Source: Microseira wollei NIES-4236 (GTDB lineage Bacteria; Cyanobacteriota; Cyanobacteriia; Cyanobacteriales; Aerosakkonemataceae). From it: 48,931 bases of DNA. Shown here piece by piece: positions 34,707-43,378 of the stretch; within the stretch, counting starts at the first letter, position 1, and each line of letters begins with the position of its first letter. The notes beneath the pieces are model-generated. The model worked only from the letters and a program-made list of their open reading frames with translations, did no database searches and had not been told where the DNA came from. The position numbers and the translations under genes were made by a program. The stretch is taken from contig NZ_BLAY01000063.1 of assembly GCF_020521235.1 (NCBI RefSeq), forward strand, positions 1 through 48,931. Reading direction: 5' to 3'.

Positions 34707-35738
34707 TCAAACTATGCGCCACGAGTTGTAACTCAAAAATTTGCAATCCAATGGATTGGCCTTTTGAGTCAATCTTTTCCCCGTGCTTAAATGATGCAAG
34801 CTAATTGTTTTCCTGTTCGGGTCTTTTTTGGTTGGTGATTTTTGCCAGCCACCGACGTAACAGAAACTATATTTGGGGTGCTTTACAACTGAACCCCGCT
34901 TAAAACCAGCACTTATTGTCCCACCATATCTAGTGCGAACATGCCCTTTGGCGTGATGCAATCTATGCAATCGTCTTCTATGAAACTCAAGAGGGACAAT
35001 CTCAACTATCTCAGTATTGTCAGGTTGAATATGTCCACCCACGAACCAATTAGCTAGCACCCAAGAATCAACACAATGAGCGTCAAACTTACTGTAAAGC
35101 TTGTTTTTATATTTTTTCAATCCCAAGCTTTGCCGCATTTCGTAAGTCTCATTGCCCGTTTTTATCTCTAGGTGAGCAAGTCTTTCTAGCTCGGAGTATA
35201 ACCACTTTTTCCCAACTTCTAAAGGACTAAACATTACATTCCACTTTCGTGCCCCCTTCCAGGTTCTCGCTTTAATATCTTCAACAACAAAAGTTGAAAC
35301 TGGAAACATTAAAGTTAACCACTTGCAAATCCGTAACTTCCATTGCCATCTAGCTTTAGTTGACGGTGGTAACTTTTGCTTATTCACTAACCGATTTTTG
35401 CGGTTTTGACGGCATGGAGTATTGCGATATCGACGAAATCGCCGCATGTTACGACGCGCTTCTACATGGTCTTTTACCCAGTCAACAGCATGAGTTTGGA
35501 TGTTTAGGTATGTGTGAGCCTGTGACTTTACAGTAAACCCCTCACGCTTGCTTCCAGGGTCAACTCCAAGGGCTATAGGTTGAGTATTTCTGTTAGATGG
35601 TTCTTGATTTAATCTAACACAAAACACCCCCTTTTTAAAGAATGGTGTAACCTTGCCCGATCTAATCCAACGTTTAGCCCTACTTGGTGTCGTTGGCATT
35701 AGCGGACGGTTATTTTGGTCTACTACTGGGACAAACAT
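34707..35738 (-). CDS. isrB: IsrB-type RNA-guided nickase (RuvC-only IscB relative)
   Basis: A 343-residue protein with the IscB/IsrB plan: N-terminal PLMP motif (RPLMPTTPSRAKRW, 11-24), RuvC-I GVDPGSKREG (Asp60), an Arg-rich bridge helix (94-113, RRNMRRFRRYR), RuvC-II VVEDIKA (Glu153) and RuvC-III HCVDSWVLA (Asp224). Only about 60 residues separate RuvC-II and RuvC-III, and they contain no HNH motif, so this is IsrB rather than IscB. The length fits IsrB (about 350). The C-terminal part (from 235) would hold the target-motif-recognising region. Characterised IsrB nicks the non-target strand under omega RNA guidance. All three RuvC acids are present. AGGA lies 11 bases upstream of the ATG. 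Confidence 0.85.
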   Translation of the reverse strand: MFVPVVDQNNRPLMPTTPSRAKRWIRSGKVTPFFKKGVFCVRLNQEPSNRNTQPIALGVDPGSKREGFTVKSQAHTYLNIQTHAVDWVKDHVEARRNMRRFRRYRNTPCRQNRKNRLVNKQKLPPSTKARWQWKLRICKWLTLMFPVSTFVVEDIKARTWKGARKWNVMFSPLEVGKKWLYSELERLAHLEIKTGNETYEMRQSLGLKKYKNKLYSKFDAHCVDSWVLANWFVGGHIQPDNTEIVEIVPLEFHRRRLHRLHHAKGHVRTRYGGTISAGFKRGSVVKHPKYSFCYVGGWQKSPTKKDPNRKTISLHHLSTGKRLTQKANPLDCKFLSYNSWRIV

Positions 35739-35744
35739 TTACGA

Positions 35745-35965
35745 TAAGTCCTATTTCTAGGTGTATATATCCCTTCGCCACTGACCATCAAAGCGGTTGA
35801 AAATTAGGCAGGCGTTCTCAACGTTTTTCGGGATACCACTCCCAGATGGTTCAGTCTAATTGGCTAGACACTGTTTTAGTCTTGCATTCGGAAGGGGGTA
35901 AATCTTCCTCTGGCAAGCCCCATCTCGCTCGCGAGCGGGGTCAGTGACTTTTATACCTCGTCATT
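35745..35965 (-). ncRNA. Candidate HEARO-type omega RNA for IsrB
   Basis: The minus strand just upstream of isrB has several clean stems. In 5' to 3' order they are CCCC-GCTCGCGAGC-...-GGGG (near 35940-35918), GGAAG...CTTCC, GTCTAGCCAATTAGAC (near 35870-35855), GGGAGTGGTATCCC, and GTTGA...TCAAC (near 35820-35795). IscB/IsrB genes carry their omega RNA (Rfam HEARO) at this place, with the guide at the RNA 5' end. I did not match a covariance model; family assignment rests on position and structure. Ends are approximate. Confidence 0.6.
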
Positions 35966-36048
35966 TGCCCTTAGTCAGTTGTCAGTTTACCCCTGAGTGC
36001 TGACCCATGACCGATCTGGCTCACTCTCAAGGTAGACAACAAATTTGA

Positions 36049-36234
36049 GGAACTTGTGAAGCTATCGGATTTGAGGGATTAAAACTCACTCTTTTGTCAG
36101 GCGCTGATGACGTTCCACCATTTTTGGCGCGGATAATTCTACAAACGACGGCAATTTCACAAAACCGCGTTTTTGGCAAGGATATTAAAATATTTATTGA
36201 TTTAATGTTGCAAAACTTTGCATCCCGAAGGTAA
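36049..36234 (+). pseudogene. Orphan C-terminal coding remnant
   Basis: An open frame of 61 codons without a start (begins GTCEAIGFEGLK, contains SGADDVPPFLARIIL, ends QNFASRR and TAA). Its composition looks protein-like rather than random, while a frame stop lies just upstream. I do not recognise the family. It may be the tail of a gene broken when the IsrB element entered, or old decay. It is the only plus-strand coding signal between 23063 and 48931. Confidence 0.3.
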
Positions 36235-36404
36235 TGTTATCAATTGCTAATAGCTAATGGCTAATGGCTAATTCCAAAGCATTAGCAATTAGGTGTTGAT
36301 GGTGCCGTACTCTCGTCTAACGCACCCTACATTTAAAGTCTCTGGGTAAGTTCTGAATTACCAATTACCAATTAGCCATTAGCAATTAGCAATTAACAAT
36401 TGTA
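36235..36404. repeat. Heptamer and GTAGGGTGC-type repeats
   Basis: Forward GCTAATG units (36243-36272), inverse ATTAGCA units (36281-36293), a GGTGCCGTACTC...GCACCCTAC repeat (36300-36331) related to one near 47387-47420, and more inverse heptamers to 36395. Lies just beyond the diguanylate cyclase stop. Confidence 0.7.
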
Positions 36405-37913
36405 TCAATCCAGGACAACTTGACGAGCAACCGCAATATTTCGCCCTTGTCTTTTTGCTGCATAAAGTGCCTCATCTGCCATTTTGATTAACACTTCTGG
36501 CGACTCTTTCAAACTGGGTACTAAACTACTAATTCCTAAACTCAAAGTAACATAATCGCTGACTAAAGATTGGGCATGGGGAATTTTGAGTTGTTGCACT
36601 TGTTGTCGGATTAATTCCCCAACTTGCATCGCTCCTGCCATCGATGTGTTCGGTAGGAGGATGACAAATTCTTCGCCCCCGTAACGCGCCACCAAATCTG
36701 CTGGACGCTTGAGAACTTTTCTAATTGCTTGTGCCACCTGCTTTAAAGTGACATCCCCAGCTAAATGTCCGTAGTAGTCGTTATAGCGTTTGAAATAATC
36801 AATATCGCACAGAATCAACGACAGGGGTATTTGCTCTCGTTTTAATCTGCTCCATTCTCGTGCCAGGTGTTCGTTAAAATAACGGCGGTTGGCAACAGCT
36901 GTTAATTCATCTAAACTAGCGAGTAACGCTAGTTTTTGGTTCGCGGCAAAAAGTGCGGTTTCCGCTTGTTTTCGCTCCACGAACGACCCCAACTGGGTGG
37001 CGATCGCATTCACCAATTCCAGGGAACGATCTTCAGGTGTGGGAATTTTTTTGCTAAAAAATATCAGAATGGCAAGAACTTGGTTATCGAAGAGAATGGG
37101 AACTCCAAATGCCGCTTTTAGTCCCACAGTGGCAGCTAAATGGCAACGGGGAAAAACTTGCACGTCTTGTTGGGAAATATCCTGTATCCATTCAGGTTGT
37201 TTGGTTGCCCAAATTCGCCCCGGCATCCCCTCGTTAGGGCGAAATATCAACGTTTTGCTGAACAGATGAAATTCTTCGAGCCTCCCCTCGTTGGCATACC
37301 AACCCCAACTGCGTTCGAGGACAAATCTATCTGAATTGACCACCCAAGCTTCGCCCAAATCCCATCCGATGGTTTGGCACACTAAAGCGAGAATTTTTTC
37401 TAAAGCGGCGTCAAGGTTGGGGGCAGAATTAATTGCTTGTGTGGCTTTTAGTAAGAGTTGTAACTGAGCGTTTTGTTGACTCAACAGTTGGTTTTTTTGT
37501 TGCAGTTGAGCTTGCAGCGCTCGCCTGGTGAGTTGAAGAGCTACCCTCGCCAATACTTCCTCGACTTGAAATGGTTTGGTAATGTAATCTTCCCCGCCGA
37601 TTTGAAAGGCTTTGCTTTTGTCTAACCCCTCAGAAAGTCCACTCAAGAAAATCACGGGAATCTCTCTGGTTTTCGGGTTAGCTTTCAAAGTTTGGCAAAT
37701 TTCGTAGCCAGACAAATCCGGCATGATAATATCCAGCAAGATTAAGTCGGGATGCTTTTCTTGAATCGCCTCTAACGCCAAGTTGCCATCGGTAACTGGT
37801 CGAACTTTATAGCCATTTTCCCGCAAGAGATTGACTAATAAGCGTAAGTTCGATATTGTATCGTCAACGATTAAAATATTTCCCTTATAATTGTTGCTGG
37901 ATGTTAAGTTCAT
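36405..37913 (-). CDS. Receiver - GAF - GGDEF diguanylate cyclase
   Basis: A 502-residue protein predicted to make c-di-GMP from two GTP. The receiver (1-125) has the acceptor Asp in LLDIIMPDLSG. A coiled coil links it to a GAF domain (about 150-315), and a GGDEF domain (330-500) carries GGEEF near 411 and a product-inhibition I-site RPAD exactly five residues before it. No membrane segment is seen. It starts 12 bases after the adenylate cyclase stop and shares its receiver-coiled coil-GAF plan closely (ENGYKVRP, SGLSEGLDK/SALSEGLDK), so the two arose by duplication with different outputs. Activation by the upstream kinase's phosphorelay is inferred. Confidence 0.92.
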   Translation of the reverse strand: MNLTSSNNYKGNILIVDDTISNLRLLVNLLRENGYKVRPVTDGNLALEAIQEKHPDLILLDIIMPDLSGYEICQTLKANPKTREIPVIFLSGLSEGLDKSKAFQIGGEDYITKPFQVEEVLARVALQLTRRALQAQLQQKNQLLSQQNAQLQLLLKATQAINSAPNLDAALEKILALVCQTIGWDLGEAWVVNSDRFVLERSWGWYANEGRLEEFHLFSKTLIFRPNEGMPGRIWATKQPEWIQDISQQDVQVFPRCHLAATVGLKAAFGVPILFDNQVLAILIFFSKKIPTPEDRSLELVNAIATQLGSFVERKQAETALFAANQKLALLASLDELTAVANRRYFNEHLAREWSRLKREQIPLSLILCDIDYFKRYNDYYGHLAGDVTLKQVAQAIRKVLKRPADLVARYGGEEFVILLPNTSMAGAMQVGELIRQQVQQLKIPHAQSLVSDYVTLSLGISSLVPSLKESPEVLIKMADEALYAAKRQGRNIAVARQVVLD

Positions 37914-37925
37914 ACAGTTTGTTTA

Positions 37926-39950
37926 TCAATGCCTTCCTTTCAACCAGTAGGTAAGCATTTCTCCTTTACCTTTAACCTCTATTATCCCCCGTTCTTCAAA
38001 TTCAAACCGATCTTTTAAGCATTCGTAGGTGGCAGCGCTGACTTGAATTTTTCCCGGCATTCCGCTAGACTCCATGCGCGAGGCAACGTTGACGGTATCG
38101 CCCCAAAGGTCGTAGATAAATTTGCTTTTGCCGATGACTCCGGCGATGACGGTACCGATGTTGATGCCGATCCGCACTTGAAATGCTTGGTTTGTCTTGG
38201 CGTTGAGTCGGTTAATTCCACCCAGCATGTCGAGTGCCATTTGAGCGATCGCTTCATCATAATTGGGACGCGGTACGGGCAATCCTCCCACTACCATATA
38301 AGCATCCCCAATCGTTTTAATTTTTTCCAACCGATGCTTTTCTGCTAAGCGATCGAATTCCGAAAAAATTGCATTCAGTATTTCTACCAATTCTGCTGGT
38401 GTCTGTTGCGCGGAAAAGTTGGTAAATCCCACTAGATCGGCAAACAATACGCTCACTGCTTCAAATTGGTCGGCAATCGGCGTTTCCCCAGCTTTCAGGC
38501 GCGTGGCGATGGATTGGGGCAAAATATTCAGCAGCAATCTTTCGGTCTGAGCTTTTTGCAATTCCAAGGCTTGTTGTGCCAGCTTGCGTTCGGTAATATC
38601 AGATACCGTGCCTTCATAGTATAGTAACCTGCCGGTAGAATCTCTCACCGCGCGCGCATTTTCCGAGATCCAAATTTGCTTTCCATCTTGACGATAAATC
38701 AGAGATTCAAACCCAGATACAGCTCCATCAAGTTCGATGGCGGCGATAAATTCGTTGCGTCGCTTGGGGTCAACATATAATTGCTCGTTAATGTTTTTCA
38801 TGGCAAGCATTAACTCTTCTGGAGAAGCGTAACCATAAATCCTTGCCAATGCTGGATTAACGCTCAAATACCGTCCTTCTGGCGTTGATTGAAATATGCC
38901 ATCAATCGCGTTTTCAACGATGCTGTGATATCGTTGTTCGGCAATGCGTAAGGCGTCTTCTGCTTGCTTGCGCTGGACTAACGCTCCTAATTGGGTGGCA
39001 ACTGCTTGCACTAATTCCACCATCCGGGATTGATAAGCACTGGCTTGTTTTTGATAGAAAATCCAAATCGCTAGGACTTTTTCATGAGCCAATATCGGCA
39101 CGCCAAAAGCTGCTTTTAATCCCACCCTTGCTGCGATTTCAACTCGGATGAAAGCTGCCCCATCTACAAGAGAAAGATTTTCAATCCATTCGGGACGCTT
39201 TGAGCGCCAAATTCGACCGGGAATTCCTTCTCCGGGTGCAAAGGTTAATCGCTTGCTTTTTTGTCGATAGTCTGAAAGACTGGCATCTTTTAAATAACAA
39301 CCTTCACTGCATTCTAAGATTGTGCCATCGGCGTTGGGAATCCACGTCTCTGCTAAATCCCATTGCAAACTTTGACAGATCATTTTGAGGATATCGTTAA
39401 AGGCGGCGTGCAAGTCGGGGGCGCGATGGATGGCGTGGGAACTTGCCAAAAGCAGGCGAATTTCCATCTCCGCTTGTCTGCGATCTCGTATTTCTTTTTT
39501 CAGTCGGGAATTCTGCTCGGTTAATTGTTGATTTTTTTCCTGTAGTTGTGCTTGCAAAGACTTCAGGGTGAGTTGATTGTTCACCCGCGCTAATACTTCC
39601 TCGATTTGAAAGGGTTTGGTAATGTAGTCTGCCCCGCCTACTTGAAACGCTTTGGCTTTATCTAAACCTTCAGAGAGCGCGCTTAAGAAAATGATCGGAA
39701 TATTTTCTGTTTCCGGGTCAGATTTAAGTTGTTTACACACTTCATACCCGTCTATATTGGGCATGAGAATATCGAGTAATATCAAATCTGGCTTGCTTTT
39801 CCTCACCGCTTCTATTGCTAAAATCCCGTCGGGAACAGGTCTAACTTTGTACCCATTTTCTCGTAAAATATTGATTAACAATTTTAAGTTGGCAGGGCGA
39901 TCGTCAACAACTAATATTTCTGCCTTACAGCGGTGGTGATTCAGCGTCAT
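37926..39950 (-). CDS. Receiver - GAF - PAS - class III adenylate cyclase
   Basis: A 674-residue protein predicted to make cAMP from ATP. The receiver (1-130) has its acceptor in LLDILMPNIDG. GAF (about 165-330) and PAS (340-455) precede the cyclase (about 470-670). Metal-binding Asp505 (LFADLVGF) and Asp549 (IGDAYMV) are present, as are the adenine-type Lys (EKIKTIGD) and Asp (YDLWGDTVN) and the transition-state Asn and Arg (NVASRMES), favouring ATP over GTP. The ATG lies one base after the kinase stop (TAATATG), so translation is probably coupled. Proteins of this type set cAMP levels in cyanobacterial motility and stress responses; the signal here is unknown. Confidence 0.92.
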   Translation of the reverse strand: MTLNHHRCKAEILVVDDRPANLKLLINILRENGYKVRPVPDGILAIEAVRKSKPDLILLDILMPNIDGYEVCKQLKSDPETENIPIIFLSALSEGLDKAKAFQVGGADYITKPFQIEEVLARVNNQLTLKSLQAQLQEKNQQLTEQNSRLKKEIRDRRQAEMEIRLLLASSHAIHRAPDLHAAFNDILKMICQSLQWDLAETWIPNADGTILECSEGCYLKDASLSDYRQKSKRLTFAPGEGIPGRIWRSKRPEWIENLSLVDGAAFIRVEIAARVGLKAAFGVPILAHEKVLAIWIFYQKQASAYQSRMVELVQAVATQLGALVQRKQAEDALRIAEQRYHSIVENAIDGIFQSTPEGRYLSVNPALARIYGYASPEELMLAMKNINEQLYVDPKRRNEFIAAIELDGAVSGFESLIYRQDGKQIWISENARAVRDSTGRLLYYEGTVSDITERKLAQQALELQKAQTERLLLNILPQSIATRLKAGETPIADQFEAVSVLFADLVGFTNFSAQQTPAELVEILNAIFSEFDRLAEKHRLEKIKTIGDAYMVVGGLPVPRPNYDEAIAQMALDMLGGINRLNAKTNQAFQVRIGINIGTVIAGVIGKSKFIYDLWGDTVNVASRMESSGMPGKIQVSAATYECLKDRFEFEERGIIEVKGKGEMLTYWLKGRH

Positions 39951-39951
39951 A

Positions 39952-41745
39952 TTATTTTTCGGCTAAGGGTTCTTGCGGTGAGATATCGGCAATTATTGCC
40001 AAAATATTCTTGTAATCAAACTCATCGAGATGCCCCTGAATAATTTGAGCGAATGCCGGATTTTCTGCCTGAATTTGCTTAATTATATCTTCGATTAAAT
40101 TCAAATCTGCCAGACTAATTGCTTGTTTCATTTCCCCGGCCCATCCCTCGGGAAGTTTGAGGGTCGATTGCCATTCGTTGGCCGGATACCTCGACAGGTT
40201 TGGTTGAGTTTTCTTGCCTCCTTTGGCGTTTTCAATTGCCTTTAAAATCTTTGGGTATTCCAATTTTTCAATTTTCTTTTTTAGTGCCTCTGCCAGTGCT
40301 GTTTCTTGCGGCTGTATCCTTAAAATCAATTGCTCTAACGCTACCCGATCTTGCGTTAAACTTGCTTGTTCTAATTCAGTCAACCATGACTTTGGCAATG
40401 CTTGCATAGAAGCTAAATTTAGATTATAATTAGACTCACCCGACGCAATGGTTGTGTTGGCTTCTTCAATAAAGCTCGCTCCTAAATATTCGGCTAGTTT
40501 TTCAAAGATAACCTTTTCTGACACGGGCTTACAAATAATATCATCGCATCCTGCCGATAACATAGCGAGTTTTTCTGACTCAAAAGCACTGGCGGTGATG
40601 GCAATAATTGTTGTGGCAAAACCTTTGGCTGTGGCTTTAATTCGTTGGGTGGCTTGATAACCGTCGATCGCGGGCATTTTCATATCCATCCAAATCAGAT
40701 GGGGTTGAAAGGTTTCCCACATTTTAATCGCTGCTTCACCGTTTGTCGCTTCTAGAACTTCAAACCCAACGGGGGCAAGTAACTGCACCAGCAGCTGACG
40801 GTTGCGTACGCTATCATCAACGACTAAAATTCGATAGCGGGGTTGGTTTGGGGCTAGAGCGATAACGCGGCGGCTTATTTGTCGATTCCCGATGGCTGTG
40901 GGGTTAACGGGGATAACTTTAATCTCAAATTGGAAGGTTGCTCCCTGTCCTAGTTGAGATTTGACAGCGATATCGCCGCCTAAAAGTTGGATGTATTTGC
41001 GACTAATAGTTAAACCCAAACCCGTGCCTTTAGCTGTAGCAATTCCGGCTTTAGTTTGTCCGAACGGGATGAATAGATGTTGCATTTCATTCTCGCCAAT
41101 TCCGACTCCAGTATCCCTGACGGAAAATAGCAGATTTAAGTCATTTTCTGGTTTGTCAATCCGAGTGACGGTAAGCGAAACTTTCCCCTCATTGGTAAAT
41201 TTAATGCCCTTGTCGATTGGGTTGATTAAAACTTGGCGGAGTTTGAGGCGATCGCTTCTGATAAACTGAGGAACTTGGGGAGCCAAGTTAAACTCTAACT
41301 GCAAGCTTTTTGCCTTGGCTTTAACTTGAAACATTTCCTTTAACTCAGCCAGCATCTCGACCAGATCGAAGTCGGTTTCGTTCAGTACGATGCATGCGGC
41401 TGCGATTTTCGATAAGTCGAGAACGTCGTTGATTAAACCCAGCAAGTGTTCGCCGCTGCGGCTGATAATGCGGATATTTTCTTTTTGTTGCGGATTGAGA
41501 TTTGAGTCGTGCTTTAGCAGTTGTGCAAATCCTAAAATCGCGTTTAGTGGCGTCCTGAGTTCGTGACTCATATTGGCTAAAAACCTACTTTTAGCATGGT
41601 TTGCTGCTGCGGCTGCTTCTTTTGCTTGTCGCAGTTCTGATTCTGCCTTTTTAAGATCGGTGATATCCCGTCCGACGGCTTGATATTCAACAATACATCC
41701 AGCATCATCAAATATAGCCCGGTTGATCCACTGAGTCCAACGCAA
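39952..41745 (-). CDS. Hybrid histidine kinase, C-terminal part after an in-frame stop
   Basis: It is in the same frame as the gene at 41791-42975; together they make one 1,007-codon gene split by TAA at 41793-41791. The part completes a PAS domain, then has HisKA ([10 protein letters not shown], His471 of the joined protein), HATPase, receiver ([10 protein letters not shown]) and two degenerate ~75-residue helical modules. The N-box reads [10 protein letters not shown] where [10 protein letters not shown] is expected, so the Mg-binding Asn is Lys, and autokinase activity is doubtful. Receiver residues are intact. Internal initiation could only use TTG at 41745. It is followed by the two cyclases at 1 and 12 bases. 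Probably a decaying gene. Confidence 0.7.
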   Translation of the reverse strand: MRWTQWINRAIFDDAGCIVEYQAVGRDITDLKKAESELRQAKEAAAAANHAKSRFLANMSHELRTPLNAILGFAQLLKHDSNLNPQQKENIRIISRSGEHLLGLINDVLDLSKIAAACIVLNETDFDLVEMLAELKEMFQVKAKAKSLQLEFNLAPQVPQFIRSDRLKLRQVLINPIDKGIKFTNEGKVSLTVTRIDKPENDLNLLFSVRDTGVGIGENEMQHLFIPFGQTKAGIATAKGTGLGLTISRKYIQLLGGDIAVKSQLGQGATFQFEIKVIPVNPTAIGNRQISRRVIALAPNQPRYRILVVDDSVRNRQLLVQLLAPVGFEVLEATNGEAAIKMWETFQPHLIWMDMKMPAIDGYQATQRIKATAKGFATTIIAITASAFESEKLAMLSAGCDDIICKPVSEKVIFEKLAEYLGASFIEEANTTIASGESNYNLNLASMQALPKSWLTELEQASLTQDRVALEQLILRIQPQETALAEALKKKIEKLEYPKILKAIENAKGGKKTQPNLSRYPANEWQSTLKLPEGWAGEMKQAISLADLNLIEDIIKQIQAENPAFAQIIQGHLDEFDYKNILAIIADISPQEPLAEK

Positions 41746-41790
41746 TTGCTCCTGACTAATTACCCGATTTTCAATCGTGACTACGGGATT

Positions 41791-42975
41791 TTATCTGCTG
41801 ATGGAATTTACTAGACGCGCCACATGTTCGCGGTCTTGTTCAAAAATAACGGGTTCGTAATGATACCCGATCAATTCTTCCCGCGTTAGTCCAAAATATC
41901 GACAGAAAGCTTGATTGACAAAAGTTAGGGTGCCATCTGGCTTAAATCGGGCAATCAGTTCGGTCTGATCTTCTAAAATACCGCGATATCGCGCTTCGCT
42001 TTCTACCAGTGCGGCTTCGATTTGTTTGCGTTCGGTAATTTCTTGGGCGAGTTGGGCGGTGCGTTGTTTTACTTGGGTTTCTAGGGTGCGCTGATATTCT
42101 TCTATGAGTTGTTCTGCCTGTTTGCGTTCTGTAATGTCGATGATGACGCCATCCCAGATGATATCGCCTAGGGGCTGTTTTTCGGGGCGGGAGATTCCTT
42201 GTACCCATTTGAGGCGACCAGAAGGCGGAATAATTCGACCTTCCCATTTCCAAGGTTGTAAAGTTTGTGCCGAAATTAGAATGGTTTCCTTGAGGGAAGC
42301 TACATCTTCGGGATGGGTAACTTGCCAAGGCAATTGGGGATTTTTGGCAATGATTTCGGCTTCATATTCGTAAAGTTCGCGCACCCCTGGACTGACGTAG
42401 GTGAATTCTTGAATCCCATCGGAATGCAGTACGAAGCGATAGACAAAGGAAGGCACGTTTTCTGCTTGACGGCGATATTTGGCTTCGCTTTCTTTTAACG
42501 CGTAAGAAACATAATTTTTATTGGTTGTGCCGTCGGTGACTTCTATAATGTAGGAGAGTTGACCATCTTTCCTCACCGGAACCGCACCGATAAACTTGCC
42601 TTGTTCGTTACCGGCATAAATAAAACTAACCGAATTAAACACTTGAATGCGCTTGAGAAAATCAGCGTCTAAATTCTGCAAATTTGGAGAATATAGATGA
42701 ATTTTTCCTAATTCCAAGTCATCGGCAACGAGTTGGACAATTTGTTGGGGAAGAGCAGTGTAAGATTTGAGGTGTTGGTCGATGCGATCGCTCACCTGAA
42801 TCATCAACTCATGCGCCAGGTTATTCACCGTCTGCTGCCCATTTTTGAAGGAAAGATAACCCACCAGCCCCACGGTTATGGTAGTCTGTACAACGAAGGG
42901 AACCATTAAGACAGTTTTTAGGGGCACACCTCCTGCAACTCTAGCAAAAACTTTTTTTAGCGATCCGCTCGACAT
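41791..42975 (-). CDS. Hybrid histidine kinase, N-terminal sensor part ending at a premature stop
   Basis: 394 residues: one membrane segment (about 20-42), a partial Cache-type sensor (about 45-150; GQLSYIIEVTDGTTNKNYVSY), then abruptly a PAS domain (about 155-290), a coiled coil and the first half of a second PAS (about 325-394). The Cache domain stops where its second half and the second membrane helix should be. With only one helix, the PAS and kinase would lie on the same side as the sensor, which makes no sense for a receptor. The reading frame continues after the TAA (41793-41791) with full PAS homology ([12 protein letters not shown]). A single AAA to TAA change would explain it. Treat as a pseudogene fragment. 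Confidence 0.7.
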   Translation of the reverse strand: MSSGSLKKVFARVAGGVPLKTVLMVPFVVQTTITVGLVGYLSFKNGQQTVNNLAHELMIQVSDRIDQHLKSYTALPQQIVQLVADDLELGKIHLYSPNLQNLDADFLKRIQVFNSVSFIYAGNEQGKFIGAVPVRKDGQLSYIIEVTDGTTNKNYVSYALKESEAKYRRQAENVPSFVYRFVLHSDGIQEFTYVSPGVRELYEYEAEIIAKNPQLPWQVTHPEDVASLKETILISAQTLQPWKWEGRIIPPSGRLKWVQGISRPEKQPLGDIIWDGVIIDITERKQAEQLIEEYQRTLETQVKQRTAQLAQEITERKQIEAALVESEARYRGILEDQTELIARFKPDGTLTFVNQAFCRYFGLTREELIGYHYEPVIFEQDREHVARLVNSISR

Positions 42976-43378
42976 CGTGGTAGCTTACTCCTTCAGGTTT
43001 TCCATCCCTCGCTAAGGTCTGCGGCAGGTATTGTTTACGTTATAAATAAAAATTTTATTAAGGTCAAGTCTCTAATCTATGGGGAAGAGGCAGAGGGAAA
43101 TTTTTTTAGGAAGTTATACGGAATCCGCTTTTTTAACTAACCGCCAAGAAGCCATAGACGCTTTCAGAGGCGCACTCGTTGAGTAGGAGACCAAGAAGAG
43201 GAGAAGGAGGGAGAAGAAGGGAGAAGGAGAGTGTAAGCAGTCGATATAGCACCAAAAAAATTGCTGCTAGCTTTAAAATCAGCAGCAATTCTCAGCTCGC
43301 GCTAATCGCTAATTGCTAATCGGAAAAAAACCATTAGCAATTAGCAATTAGCAATTAGCAATTAGCAATTAGCAATCG
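42976..43378. other. Intergenic region with purine tract, terminator and heptamers
   Basis: It lies between the nuclease stop and the hybrid kinase start (both -). A purine-rich run GAGGAGAAGGAGGGAGAAG (43196-43232), a terminator (43254-43290) and opposed heptamer arrays (43301-43323 forward, 43331-43378 inverse) fill the right two thirds. The kinase promoter should be in 42980-43130, where no clear elements were picked out. Confidence 0.55.
43254..43290 (-). terminator. Rho-independent terminator after the nuclease gene
   Basis: On the minus strand a perfect 10-bp stem AATTGCTGCT / AGCAGCAATT with a 12-base loop is followed by seven Us. It sits about 90 bases past the nuclease stop and should end that transcript before the kinase-cyclase operon. 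Confidence 0.8.

Larger units (their letters stand above)
34640..36000 (-). mobile_element. Probable IsrB/HEARO insertion element
   Basis: An isrB gene with a structured upstream RNA region lies between nifJ and an orphan coding remnant, with no transposase of its own. Such elements move as non-autonomous IS200/IS605-like units, possibly helped by a TnpA such as the one at 6913-7386. GC-rich inverted tracts beyond the isrB stop (34655-34705) may be the right end. Both ends are estimates. Confidence 0.4.
39952..42975 (-). pseudogene. Joined Cache-PAS-PAS-HK-receiver gene with one nonsense codon
   Basis: This entry spans both parts. The frame is continuous (start codons differ by a multiple of three) and only TAA at 41793-41791 interrupts it. 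Three independent defects coincide: the stop, a sensor lacking its second half and helix, and an N-box Asn to Lys change. If expressed as two chains, the second would be a soluble receiver plus helical modules. Confidence 0.6.
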
